Of a stretch of 64,000 bases of DNA, positions 51,133-59,399 are shown piece by piece (position 1 is the first letter of the stretch; every line of letters begins with the position of its first letter). The stretch is from NCBI GenBank assembly GCA_014138725.1, contig JACJID010000006.1, positions 186,001 to 250,000 on the forward strand, read 5' to 3'. The position numbers and the translations under genes were made by a program. The stretch is from Kutzneria viridogrisea (GTDB taxonomy: Bacteria > Actinomycetota > Actinomycetes > Mycobacteriales > Pseudonocardiaceae). The notes under the pieces were generated by a model. The model did no database searches, was not told the DNA's origin, and saw only the letters and a program-made list of their open reading frames with translations.

Positions 51133-52317
51133 GTGGCCGAGATCGTTCTGGACAAGGTGACCAAGCGCTACCCGGACGGCGCGCTCGCCGTCAACGAGGT
51201 GAACATCGAGATCGCCGACGGGGAGTTCATCATCCTGGTCGGGCCCTCCGGGTGCGGCAAGTCCACCACGCTCAACATGATCGCCGGGCTGGAGGACATC
51301 ACCGAGGGCGAGCTGCGCATCGGTGGGCAGCGGGTCAACGAGCGGGCGCCCAAGGACCGTGACATCGCCATGGTGTTCCAGTCCTACGCGCTCTACCCGC
51401 ACATGACCGTGCGGGAGAACATGGCCTTCCCGCTGCGGCTGGCCAAGGTGGACAACGCGACGGTCGAGAAGAAGGTCACCGAGGCGGCCAAGATCCTCGA
51501 CCTGACCCAGCACCTGGACCGCAAGCCGTCCAACCTCTCCGGTGGCCAGCGCCAGCGGGTGGCCATGGGGCGGGCGATCGTGCGCAGCCCCAAGGCGTTC
51601 CTCATGGACGAGCCTCTGTCCAATTTGGACGCCAAGCTGCGCGGTCAGATGCGCACCTCGGTGTCGCGGCTGCAGAAGCAGTTGGGCACCACCACGGTGT
51701 ACGTCACGCACGACCAGACCGAGGCGATGACCCTCGGCGACCGCGTGGTGGTCATGCGCGGCGGTGTGGTGCAGCAGATCGGTGCGCCGCAGTTCCTCTA
51801 CGACCACCCCGCCAACCTGTTCGTGGCCGGGTTCATCGGCTCCCCGTCGATGAACTTCATGCCCGCGACCCTGGAGAACGGCGCGCTGAGCACGCCGCTG
51901 GGCCAGGTCGCGCTGGGCGACAGGGTGCGCAGTGCGGCGGAGAAGGCCAACGCCCCGCGCGAGGTCATCCTCGGTGTGCGCCCCGAGCACTTCGAGGACG
52001 CCGCCGTGCTCGACGAGGCCGCCAAGGCACGCGGCTCGGTCTTCACCGCACAGGTGGACGTGCTGGAGTCGATGGGCTCGGAGAAGTACGCCTACTTCAC
52101 GGTGGACGGCGAGCAGGCCAGTTCCGCCGAGCTGGCCGAGCTGGCCGCCGACTCCGGTTCCGCCGACGTGCCCTCCAGCGGCAGCCAGCTGGTGACCCGG
52201 CTGTCGGCCGCGTCCGGGGCAACCGAGGGTGGCTCGGTGCAGGTCTGGTTCGACACCGAGAAGGTCCAGTTGTTCGACCCGTCCGACGGGCGCAACCTGA
52301 CCTACTCGGCGGAGTAG
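51133..52317 (+). CDS. sugC: Trehalose ABC transporter ATPase SugC
   Basis: A 394-residue ATPase of the MalK type. It has Walker A GPSGCGKST, signature LSGGQRQRVAMGRAIV, Walker B FLMDEPLSNLDAKLRGQMR, and switch THDQTEAM. A C-terminal TOBE-like regulatory domain follows (MNFMPATLENGAL and VILGVRPEHFEDA). It energises LpqY-SugAB. GTG 51133 is seven bases after sugB. A long hairpin ends the operon. Confidence 0.95.
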   Translation: MAEIVLDKVTKRYPDGALAVNEVNIEIADGEFIILVGPSGCGKSTTLNMIAGLEDITEGELRIGGQRVNERAPKDRDIAMVFQSYALYPHMTVRENMAFPLRLAKVDNATVEKKVTEAAKILDLTQHLDRKPSNLSGGQRQRVAMGRAIVRSPKAFLMDEPLSNLDAKLRGQMRTSVSRLQKQLGTTTVYVTHDQTEAMTLGDRVVVMRGGVVQQIGAPQFLYDHPANLFVAGFIGSPSMNFMPATLENGALSTPLGQVALGDRVRSAAEKANAPREVILGVRPEHFEDAAVLDEAAKARGSVFTAQVDVLESMGSEKYAYFTVDGEQASSAELAELAADSGSADVPSSGSQLVTRLSAASGATEGGSVQVWFDTEKVQLFDPSDGRNLTYSAE

Positions 52318-52324
52318 TACCACC

Positions 52325-52360
52325 GGGCGGACCGTCACTCTCAGCTGTGGCGGTCCGCCC
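52325..52360 (+). terminator. Terminator of lpqY-sugABC
   Basis: A 14-bp stem (52325-52338 with 52347-52360, one G-U pair) starts seven bases after the sugC stop. Confidence 0.85.
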
Positions 52361-52428
52361 ACTTCACCCTGGTTGGCCGCTGATTTTCGGTACTGCTCGG
52401 TGTCACCATCGCAGGTGGGGTGATCGCC

Positions 52429-53415
52429 ATGAGCAGCAGCAACCGGTCGCGCACCACCGACTGGCAACTCACGGTGGAGGCACGGGCCAGGCGGGTACGC
52501 GCGGAACTGACCGACCTGGAGACGGTTCCCGGCACCGAGCGCGACCGGGCCGCCGCCCTGATGTCGCTCGAGGTCGTGGACGCCGCGTTGCACGCCAGGG
52601 ACCGCTGGCTGCACGCCATCGCCTCCTGGTGGTCGGGCTGGCACATCGAACGGGCCTGGCGTGCACTGCACGAGGCGGAGATCCGGGTCGAGGCCGCCCA
52701 GCCGGACCTGGCGGGCCGGTTGCCCGGGCTGCGCCAGCGCGTCGCCTCGTACCTGCCCGAGGACGACCTCCGCCGCCGCGCGCTGGAGTCCCTGCAACCC
52801 TCGCGGCCGGCCAGTTCCGTTGACCGCGCCGTGGTCGTGGACGCGCTGCGGGCCGCGTTCGACGCCACCGACGACGCGCACGGCGGTGCCCGGGCCCTGC
52901 GCAACAAGCTGATCGCCGCCGCGGTGATCCTGTTCGTCATCAACACCGCGCTCGGCGTGCTGGGCCTCGTGCGCGCCGGGTTCATCCCCATGTGCGCACA
53001 CCTGCCCGAGGCGGGGGAGCACAGCAGCCAGCTCACCGTGTGCGCCTCCGGCGGGCGGCTGCCCGGCCCGGCGGACATCTGGCTCGTACAGCTGGTCGGT
53101 GCCTTCGGCGCGATCATCGCCGCGGTCGTGCTGCTCACCCGCAGACGGCCGAGCCTGTCCCCGTACGTGCTCATCGGCTACCAGGCGCTGATCAAGGTGC
53201 TGCTCGGGTCCGCGCTGGCGGTCGTCGGTGTGCTCGCGCTGAGCGCGGGCGTCGCCCAGGGGCTGACCTGCATCACCTCGCAGTCCGCGCTGCTGCTCTG
53301 GTCCGCGCTGCTCGGCTACTCGCAGCAGGTCGGCACGCGGTTGCTGGACAACTACGCGGACCGGGTGATGGACCAGGTCCGGCCGCTGCCGGAGACCACG
53401 GTCCACCCGCGCTAG
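52429..53415 (+). CDS. Membrane protein of unknown function
   Basis: A 328-residue protein. The first 150 residues are soluble and rich in Arg and Ala helices. They are followed by about three membrane segments (LIAAAVILFVINTALGVLGLV, LVGAFGAIIAAVVLL and ALIKVLLGSALAVVGVLALSAG) and a short tail. ATG 52429 was preferred to GTG 52420 because GGTGGGG is better spaced. No family is recognised. Confidence 0.8.
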   Translation: MSSSNRSRTTDWQLTVEARARRVRAELTDLETVPGTERDRAAALMSLEVVDAALHARDRWLHAIASWWSGWHIERAWRALHEAEIRVEAAQPDLAGRLPGLRQRVASYLPEDDLRRRALESLQPSRPASSVDRAVVVDALRAAFDATDDAHGGARALRNKLIAAAVILFVINTALGVLGLVRAGFIPMCAHLPEAGEHSSQLTVCASGGRLPGPADIWLVQLVGAFGAIIAAVVLLTRRRPSLSPYVLIGYQALIKVLLGSALAVVGVLALSAGVAQGLTCITSQSALLLWSALLGYSQQVGTRLLDNYADRVMDQVRPLPETTVHPR

Positions 53416-53462
53416 CGTCCGGCCAGCGCGGATGGGGCCTGGCGGGCACGCGACTGGGACCA

Positions 53463-54443
53463 CTAGCGGGGGTGGACCGGGTTGTTCTGCAGCAACTCCT
53501 CCGCTCCGGGACCGGGCATCGCCATCTCGATGGTGCAGGCCTCGTCCGAGGTCTGGATGGTCACCCGTTCGCAGATCTGGTTCGTCAGCCACAGGCCGTC
53601 ACCGGGCCGTTCGCGCAGTTGCGGTGGTCGGAACCCGGCGAAGGGGTGCGCCTGCTGCGGGTCGGTGGTGTGCAGGGTGCACACCACCTGTCCTGCCTCC
53701 GGGCGGATCCACGCCGTCGCCTCGCGCACCCCCATCTTGATCAGGTAGGTGATCGCCTCGCCCGCCGCGATGGTGAACATCGCGGTGCGGTCCTCGGGCA
53801 GGCCGAACCGCGCGGCCCGGTCGATCACGTAGCGCCGCAGGGCGACCAGATCCCCGTCGAACCGGTGCCCCTCCTCGGGATCGGCGGGCAGCGCGACGTC
53901 GATCGCCGGGCCGCAGGAGGCCGCGAACAGCTCCGGTACCACGAAGTCCGGCGAGACGGCGGACTGTGTGCCGACCACGCACTCCGGATGTGTGCGACGC
54001 GAGTCGGCGATGATGTCCGGCGGGACGATCCTGGTGTCGTAGGGGCAGATCATCCAGATGCTGGTGTCGGCGAGGATGACGTTGAGCCCTGCCTCCATCC
54101 GCTTCCACGCCGCCACGTCGCGCGGCGAGCGGCCCGTCCAGATCGGTTCGGCGAGAATTCGAACGGATTTCGTCGAATCCTGTGCGATTTTGCGCGCCCA
54201 GTAGCGGTAGAAAGCCGTTGCCCGCTGTGGCGGACGGCGGCCGAAGTATGCGGATTCGGCGTAGTCGATGCCCGCGGCCTTGCTGCCCATCTCCCGGTGC
54301 AGGAGATCGAGATTGGCGGCGGTCGTGGTCACCAGAACCGGCTCGGCCCGGCGCAGGCCTTCCTCGACGAAGGGCACCGCCATGGCGAGGAACTCCGCGT
54401 CCGAGCCGTACACGCAACCCTGGTGGCGGAACGGAGCGCTCAT
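53463..54443 (-). CDS. RsbA-type regulator: MEDS sensor with degenerate HATPase domain
   Basis: A 326-residue protein. The N-terminal MEDS domain (about 1-165, FRHQGCVYGSDAEFLA to CPYDTRIVPPDI) is joined to an RsbW-like ATPase domain. In that domain the N-box residue that binds Mg-ATP is Tyr233 (EAITY, normally ExxxN) and the G1 Asp position is Thr259. The G2 region GDGLWL is kept. So kinase activity is doubtful. It is translated after the STAS gene through an ATGA overlap, typical of partner-switching anti-sigma pairs. Confidence 0.85.
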   Translation of the reverse strand: MSAPFRHQGCVYGSDAEFLAMAVPFVEEGLRRAEPVLVTTTAANLDLLHREMGSKAAGIDYAESAYFGRRPPQRATAFYRYWARKIAQDSTKSVRILAEPIWTGRSPRDVAAWKRMEAGLNVILADTSIWMICPYDTRIVPPDIIADSRRTHPECVVGTQSAVSPDFVVPELFAASCGPAIDVALPADPEEGHRFDGDLVALRRYVIDRAARFGLPEDRTAMFTIAAGEAITYLIKMGVREATAWIRPEAGQVVCTLHTTDPQQAHPFAGFRPPQLRERPGDGLWLTNQICERVTIQTSDEACTIEMAMPGPGAEELLQNNPVHPR

Positions 54444-54763
54444 CGCAGCCTCCAGGACTTCTCGTGGACCTGCAGTCCCGGTGTTTGCTCCCACCCGAGG
54501 AGCCGGATCATGTCCACCAGGTGCGGAGCGAGTTGGTGGACGACCAGTTGACGCTGGTCAGTGGACAGTTCGATGGCGGTGGTGGCGAGCACGCGCGCGA
54601 TGTCCAGGCTGAGGTGGGGCACCCCGGCAAGGTCGATGTGCACGTCGCCGGCGGTGACCTGAGTGACGTCGGACAGGGCTGTGCGCAGGTCGGGTGCGGC
54701 GCAGTGGTTGAGTTCGCCCCGCACCACCAACCCTGGTGGGGCAGTTGTCGGTGTAATCCACAT
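54440..54763 (-). CDS. STAS domain (anti-anti-sigma type) protein with altered phospho-site
   Basis: A 107-residue STAS protein aligned as VHIDLAGVPHLSLDIARVL against the canonical DLSGVxxxDSSGLRVL. The D-S-S/T-G phospho-motif reads S52-L53-D54-I55, so the phosphorylated Ser is Leu and the next position is Asp. ATG 54763 was chosen with GAGGA nine bases upstream; a GTG 12 codons earlier is possible. It precedes and overlaps the MEDS regulator. No sigma-B-type gene is adjacent. Confidence 0.83.
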   Translation of the reverse strand: MWITPTTAPPGLVVRGELNHCAAPDLRTALSDVTQVTAGDVHIDLAGVPHLSLDIARVLATTAIELSTDQRQLVVHQLAPHLVDMIRLLGWEQTPGLQVHEKSWRLR

Positions 54764-54944
54764 ACCCGTATTCCTCGTAGATTCCGAGGGGGGCGACACT
54801 ACCTTCAGTTATGTTCCCATTCGGGGCTCACTTAAAGATATCACCCGTAAGCATCAGTCAGTGGCCAGTTGTTGCCACGTTGTCGCATTGAGTGTGCGAC
54901 CGGCTCGATCGGGCTCATTCGACTGGTTTTCGGGACCTTGTCCT

Positions 54945-55634
54945 CTAGCGGCCCAGCGAGTGGAAGCAGCTCGCCATCGGGTACTGGCCCTTGCCGTTGC
55001 CCTTGTTGACGACCACGCCGTCCACCGTGATCGAGCAGTTGATCGGCGTGCCCTCGTTCATGCTCGACCCCGAGACGCTCAACGACAGCCGCTGGTCGGT
55101 GGCGGGCGTGTCGAACTCGTAGGTCCACGGCAGCTTCGAACTGCTCTCGTGGTTGAGGTTGCTGGTGCCGTCCGGGGTGTAGCTGATGGTGAACGCCTGG
55201 TCCCCGCCCTCCAGGTGGTACACCACGTGGTGCGGCACCGGCGGCGGCGTGGTCGTGGTGGTCGGCCGGTAGCGGGTCGTCTCGGTGTGCGAGGGGGACC
55301 GCGTGGGCAGGCTCGTCGCGTAGTCACGCAGGTTCGTCAGCGTCCACACCACCCAGAACACGCTGAGCAGCACCGCGCAGATGCCCAGCGCGAGCCCCGC
55401 GATCGCCAGCCCGCCCTGACCGGCCAGCCCGGACCGCTTGCGCGCGTAGCCGACCGCGCTGAGCACGATGCCGAGCGCACCGAGCAACAGGCTCAGCCAG
55501 ACCAGGACGAGCGGGACCAAACCGAGCAGTGCTCCGATGAGCCCGATCACGAACCCGGCCAGGGCCAACCCGTTCTCGCGGGGCGGCGGCGGTGCGTGTG
55601 GCTCGGGCGACTGCGGGTACGCCGGAAAACTCAT
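54945..55634 (-). CDS. DUF4190 membrane protein with MmpS-like C-terminal domain
   Basis: A 229-residue protein. The Pro-rich N-terminus is followed by two membrane helices of the DUF4190 type (GFVIGLIGALLGLVPLVLVW and GLAIAGLALGICAVLL). The extracytoplasmic part (HVVYHLEGGDQAFTISYTPDG to GKGQYPMASC) resembles the beta-sandwich of MmpS transport accessory proteins. No MmpL is nearby. A secreted binding or scaffold role is plausible. ATG 55634 has GGGGGAG upstream. Confidence 0.82.
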   Translation of the reverse strand: MSFPAYPQSPEPHAPPPPRENGLALAGFVIGLIGALLGLVPLVLVWLSLLLGALGIVLSAVGYARKRSGLAGQGGLAIAGLALGICAVLLSVFWVVWTLTNLRDYATSLPTRSPSHTETTRYRPTTTTTPPPVPHHVVYHLEGGDQAFTISYTPDGTSNLNHESSSKLPWTYEFDTPATDQRLSLSVSGSSMNEGTPINCSITVDGVVVNKGNGKGQYPMASCFHSLGR

Positions 55635-55724
55635 GCTGCGGAACTCCCCCTGGTGACACGTGCCTGCCTCAAGTACATCGAAGGAGGAGGCGGGACGAAT
55701 TACACCTTTTGGGTGAGCCCTTGG

Positions 55725-56576
55725 TCACTGCGGGCGGCGGCCGCGCTCCCGCACCGCCGCGATGACCTCGTCGTCCCAGCGGTGCGTGCGGATCAACCGG
55801 TAGCGCTCGCCCGCCACCCACAGGTACGCCTCGGTCTCGGTCCGCCTGCCGACCAGGTCGGCCTGGCGCAGCATGCGCACCACCGGCTCGTACTCCTCGG
55901 TGTACCAGCGTCGCGCCACGGCGGCCCGGTCGCAGAACTCGCCCTCGTCCTGCATCAGCCGGAAGCCCCACGCCTCCACGTGCTCGCCGAGGTGGGCGTA
56001 GTCGGCCGGGTCGGTGACCAGCACCGAGGCCCGCGCCTGGCCGGTCAGCGGCACCCGCTCCAGGAACAGCCTGCGGTGGTCCTTGACGATCAGGTCGCCC
56101 CGGTACCGGATGCCGTCCGCGGAGATCCGCGTCCGCACCTGGGTCACGTACGCCTCGATCGTCTCCTGGCCCAGCGCGTGCGCCACCGACACCCGGTGGT
56201 GCCCGTCCTGCACGAAGTGCAGCTCGCCGATCCGGTACACCTCGATCGGTGGCACCGACTCCCCGCGCCGCTGCGCCAGGGCCAGCCGCTGCCAGCGCTC
56301 GCGCACCCGGATCGAGGTGGGCCGGAACCTGCGGTCGAAGTCCCTGGTCCGGTCCACGCTGCCGACGATCGAGTCCAGCCGGATCACCTGTAGGCCCAGC
56401 CGCCGCTCCCCGGCCCGGCCCAGGGCGGCGACCACCTCGTCGAAGGGCAGCATGATGTTGACGTCGTCGGGTTCCCTGCGCAGCCAGGCGGCCAGCCGGG
56501 ACAACACCTGCCCGCGCCGCGCGCGCAGGAAGTCGTTCTCGGCGTCGGCGCGGGGAAAACCGGTGTCACGAGCCAT
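55725..56576 (-). CDS. ParB/Srx-like nuclease-fold protein
   Basis: A 283-residue protein with a central ParB-like motif: PPIEVYRIGELHFVQDGHHR followed by VSVAHALGQETIEAYV. The flanks are charged helices. This fold includes ParB CTPases, sulfiredoxin and DNA nucleases; the DGHHR form is common in stand-alone regulators. It overlaps the phosphoesterase gene by 11 bases, so the two form an operon. Cellular role unknown. Confidence 0.8.
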   Translation of the reverse strand: MARDTGFPRADAENDFLRARRGQVLSRLAAWLRREPDDVNIMLPFDEVVAALGRAGERRLGLQVIRLDSIVGSVDRTRDFDRRFRPTSIRVRERWQRLALAQRRGESVPPIEVYRIGELHFVQDGHHRVSVAHALGQETIEAYVTQVRTRISADGIRYRGDLIVKDHRRLFLERVPLTGQARASVLVTDPADYAHLGEHVEAWGFRLMQDEGEFCDRAAVARRWYTEEYEPVVRMLRQADLVGRRTETEAYLWVAGERYRLIRTHRWDDEVIAAVRERGRRPQ

Positions 56577-57252
56577 GACGCACCTGCCTGGGCGAACCGG
56601 TGGAGCCGAACTCGAAGACCTTGTAGCCGACCACGTTGACCACCCTGGTGCCGGCCAGGTCCCGGTCCGGGGTGGGCTCGCCGTGCGGGTGGATGTGGCC
56701 GTGCAGCAGCACTCGTGGCCGCAGCCGCCGGACCATCTCGTGCAGGCAGTCGAAACCCCGGTGCGGGGCGTCCTCGCGGTCCCCGCAGTCCTTGGGCGGC
56801 GAGTGGGTGAGCAGCACGTCCACGCCCTGACCGTCGCGCAACCGGCGCCACCCCGCCAGCCGGGTCGTGCGGCGGGCCCGGCGCGCCTGCTGGCGCTCCG
56901 TCCACTGGTTGGGCCCCGGGTTGTAGCGGATCGACCCGCCGAGCCCGGCGATGCGCAGACCGGCCACGTCCACCACCGCCCCGTCTGCGTTCACCCCGCC
57001 CGCCGGACCGGGCCAGCGCGCGGGCATGCCCGCCTTGGTCCACAGCCCGCGCACGTTCGCGTAACCGCTCAGGTCGGCGTCGTGGTTGCCCGGTACGAAC
57101 ACGCACGGCCGGTCCAGCGCGCTGCTGAGGTACTCCAGGTAGTCGAAGGGCAGGTCGCCAGCGCCCAGCACGAGGTCCACGTCGAGCTGACGCACCTGCT
57201 GCGTCCACAGGTGCTCGACCACCTCGTCCGACACCGCCAACACCCTCGTCAC
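56566..57252 (-). CDS. Calcineurin-like metallophosphoesterase lacking the DxH histidine
   Basis: A 228-residue protein. The motifs GAGDLPFD, PGNHDADLSG, THSPPKD and HGHIHPHGE match calcineurin-type phosphoesterases. The first motif reads D9-E10-V11 (VSDEVVEHLW) where most enzymes have D-x-H, a variant also known in some bacterial subfamilies (from memory). Start GTG 57252 is supported by TAGGCT seven bases upstream. It is co-transcribed with the ParB-like gene. Confidence 0.87.
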   Translation of the reverse strand: MTRVLAVSDEVVEHLWTQQVRQLDVDLVLGAGDLPFDYLEYLSSALDRPCVFVPGNHDADLSGYANVRGLWTKAGMPARWPGPAGGVNADGAVVDVAGLRIAGLGGSIRYNPGPNQWTERQQARRARRTTRLAGWRRLRDGQGVDVLLTHSPPKDCGDREDAPHRGFDCLHEMVRRLRPRVLLHGHIHPHGEPTPDRDLAGTRVVNVVGYKVFEFGSTGSPRQVRHGS

Positions 57253-57489
57253 GCCCCCGAGCCTACGAGCAGGCACCGACAGTTCGCGTCGCCGACTTGT
57301 CGGGGGTACCCGGCAGACTGCCGTCAGTGCAGTCAGCGGTCAGTCCTCGTCCTGCGGATCAGGGCGGCGATCGACACGGCCTGGCCGGACCCGGAGGTCC
57401 TTGCCCGTACTCCTGGCCCACCCGGTTGACCGCGGGCAGCCCGTCTCCGCAGTCCAGCAGAGGGGAGTGGTGCGTGTGACCTGACGCCG

Positions 57490-58227
57490 TCAGACCGATC
57501 GGGTGTGAGCGGGTTCGGTGACCTGTGCACCGCCGAGCGCGAGTTCAACGGCGTGCTCGACGTGGATGCGGGTCGAGTCGAACACGGGCACCGGGCAGTC
57601 GGCAGCGCCGACCAGCAGGGTGATCTCCGTGCAGCCGAGGATGACGCCCTGGGCGCCGTTCCCGGCCAGTGCCGCCATGATCCGGCGATATTCCTGACGC
57701 GAGCGTTCCTCGACCACGCCCTGGGTCAGCTCCGTGAAGATGACCTCGTGCACCAGTTGCCGGTCCGCCCGATCGGGCAGGACCAGCTGCACCCCGTGCG
57801 CGCTCATCCGCTCGCGGTAGAAGTCCTGCTCCATGGTGTAACCCGTGGCCAGCAGGCCGACGCGGTCGAACCCGGCCGCGGTGATGCGCGCCGCGGTGGA
57901 GTCGACGATGTGCAGGAACGGGACGCTCACGGCGGCTTCGATCTGCGCGGCGACCTTGTGCATCGTGTTGGTGCACAGCAGCACCAGGTCCGCACCGGCG
58001 CGCTGCACCGAGCTGGCGGCCGCGGCGAGCAGTTCGCCAGCCTCCTGCCAGGCCCCGGCCCGTTGCATCGCCTCGACCTCGGCGAAGTCCACGGTCAGCA
58101 GCACGCTGCGGGCGCAGTGGTGGCCGCCCAGCCTGCGGCGTACCTCCTCGTTGAGCAGCCGGTAGTACTCCGCGGAGGACTCCCAGCTCATCCCGCCGAG
58201 CAGGCCGATCGTCTTCATCGCGGTCAT
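57490..58227 (-). CDS. Aspartate/glutamate racemase family protein
   Basis: A 245-residue amino-acid racemase. The two catalytic cysteines lie in LLCTNTMHKV and ILGCTEITLL, and the N-terminus GLLGGMSWESSAEYYRLLN is typical of the YgeA/aspartate racemase group. It likely interconverts D- and L-Asp or related acids. ATG 58227 is annotated; ATG 58218 is an equal alternative. It is divergent from the DUF2332 gene. Confidence 0.92.
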   Translation of the reverse strand: MTAMKTIGLLGGMSWESSAEYYRLLNEEVRRRLGGHHCARSVLLTVDFAEVEAMQRAGAWQEAGELLAAAASSVQRAGADLVLLCTNTMHKVAAQIEAAVSVPFLHIVDSTAARITAAGFDRVGLLATGYTMEQDFYRERMSAHGVQLVLPDRADRQLVHEVIFTELTQGVVEERSRQEYRRIMAALAGNGAQGVILGCTEITLLVGAADCPVPVFDSTRIHVEHAVELALGGAQVTEPAHTRSV

Positions 58228-58325
58228 GTCCGGCCCGCCAATCTCCCAGGGGTGCGGCTGTACCCGCGCAGGCTATCCAGCGCGGGGCTCGGTGGTGTCG
58301 CCCGGTGAGCGCTACCGTCCTTGCT

Positions 58326-59396
58326 GTGCTGGCGAAGTTGTTCCGCGACGTGTCCAGGGGATGCCGGGTTCGCAGCCCGCTGACCCACACGCTGCTCACC
58401 AGCGCGGCGGACGACCTCGACGCGGGCGGGGTCACGCAGCGCATGATGGCCGGATCGGAACTGGACCGGGCGGGCACCGTGCCGGGACTGCGCTTCGCCG
58501 CGGCACTGCACCGCCTGGTGCTGGAGGGCAAGGCGCCCGCGTTGGCCGGTCACTACCCCAGCGTGGGCGGCACACCGCGGTTGGCCACCCTCTGGTCGGA
58601 CGTGCACCCGGTGCTGTGCGAGCACGAGGACGAACTGCGCTCGCTGATCCGGGGCACGACGGTGCAGACGAACGAGCCCGGCCGGACCGCCCCCTTGTAC
58701 GGCGGTCTGCTCGTCGCCGCCGAACGCGCGGCGCGCGCGGCGGGACGTGCCGAGCCGTTCCCGGTGCGGCTGCTGGAGGTCGGCGCCAGCGGTGGGCTGA
58801 ACCTGCGCCCACACCTGGTCGGTTACCAGCTGTCCAACGGCACCGTGCTCGGCGACCCGGGCAGTCCGCTGCGGTTCGACCCGGAGTGGACCGGATTGCC
58901 CGCCGCCGACCTGACCGCCCCGCTGGTGCTGCACGACAGGGCCGCCTGCGACGTGCGCCCGGTGGACGTCACCAGCGAACAGGGCCGCCTGCACCTGTCC
59001 TCCTTCGTCTGGGCCGACCAGCTGGACCGCTGGAACCGCCTGCGCGCGGCGATCGACCTCGCGGTGCGGGACCCGGTGCCGGTCGAGCGGGCCACCGGCG
59101 CCGACTGGCTCGCGCGCCGGCTCGCGCAACCGCGCCCCGAGGTGCTCACCGTGGTCTGGCACTCGGTGATCTGGCAGTACGTCTCGGCGGTGGAACGCGC
59201 GCGGGGCCGTGCCGTGCTCGCCGCCGCGGCGGCCCGCGCCACCGCGGACAGCCCGCTGGCCCTGCTGGTGTTCGAGCCGCGCGGTGGGCGGTTCGACCTG
59301 CTGCTGCGCCTGTGGCCCGCCGGGATCTCGCTGCATCTCGGCGGCGGCTCGGGGCACGGCATCCCGTTCACCTGGGACGAGCAACCCTGGTCCTGA
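58326..59396 (+). CDS. DUF2332 protein, first copy
   Basis: A 356-residue DUF2332 protein, with LAGHYPSVGGTPRLATLWSDV and LLEVGASGGLNLRPHLVGY, which resembles a SAM-type nucleotide loop. The end QPWS lies four codons after GHGIPFTWDEQ. Start GTG 58326 was preferred over GTG 58305 because TACCGT lies seven bases upstream. Another DUF2332 gene begins at 62925. Function unknown; a methyltransferase-like fold is a guess from the GASGG loop. Confidence 0.86.
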   Translation: MLAKLFRDVSRGCRVRSPLTHTLLTSAADDLDAGGVTQRMMAGSELDRAGTVPGLRFAAALHRLVLEGKAPALAGHYPSVGGTPRLATLWSDVHPVLCEHEDELRSLIRGTTVQTNEPGRTAPLYGGLLVAAERAARAAGRAEPFPVRLLEVGASGGLNLRPHLVGYQLSNGTVLGDPGSPLRFDPEWTGLPAADLTAPLVLHDRAACDVRPVDVTSEQGRLHLSSFVWADQLDRWNRLRAAIDLAVRDPVPVERATGADWLARRLAQPRPEVLTVVWHSVIWQYVSAVERARGRAVLAAAAARATADSPLALLVFEPRGGRFDLLLRLWPAGISLHLGGGSGHGIPFTWDEQPWS

Positions 59397-59399
59397 GGC

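Noticed and set aside
51043-53592. Minus-strand open frame of 849 codons opposite sugC and the membrane protein gene
   Set aside because: It is a shadow of sugC with His/Gly/Arg-rich sequence and no family features.
57339-57548. Minus-strand 70-codon frame after the racemase gene
   Set aside because: It overlaps the racemase end in another frame, has no ribosome site and shows random composition.
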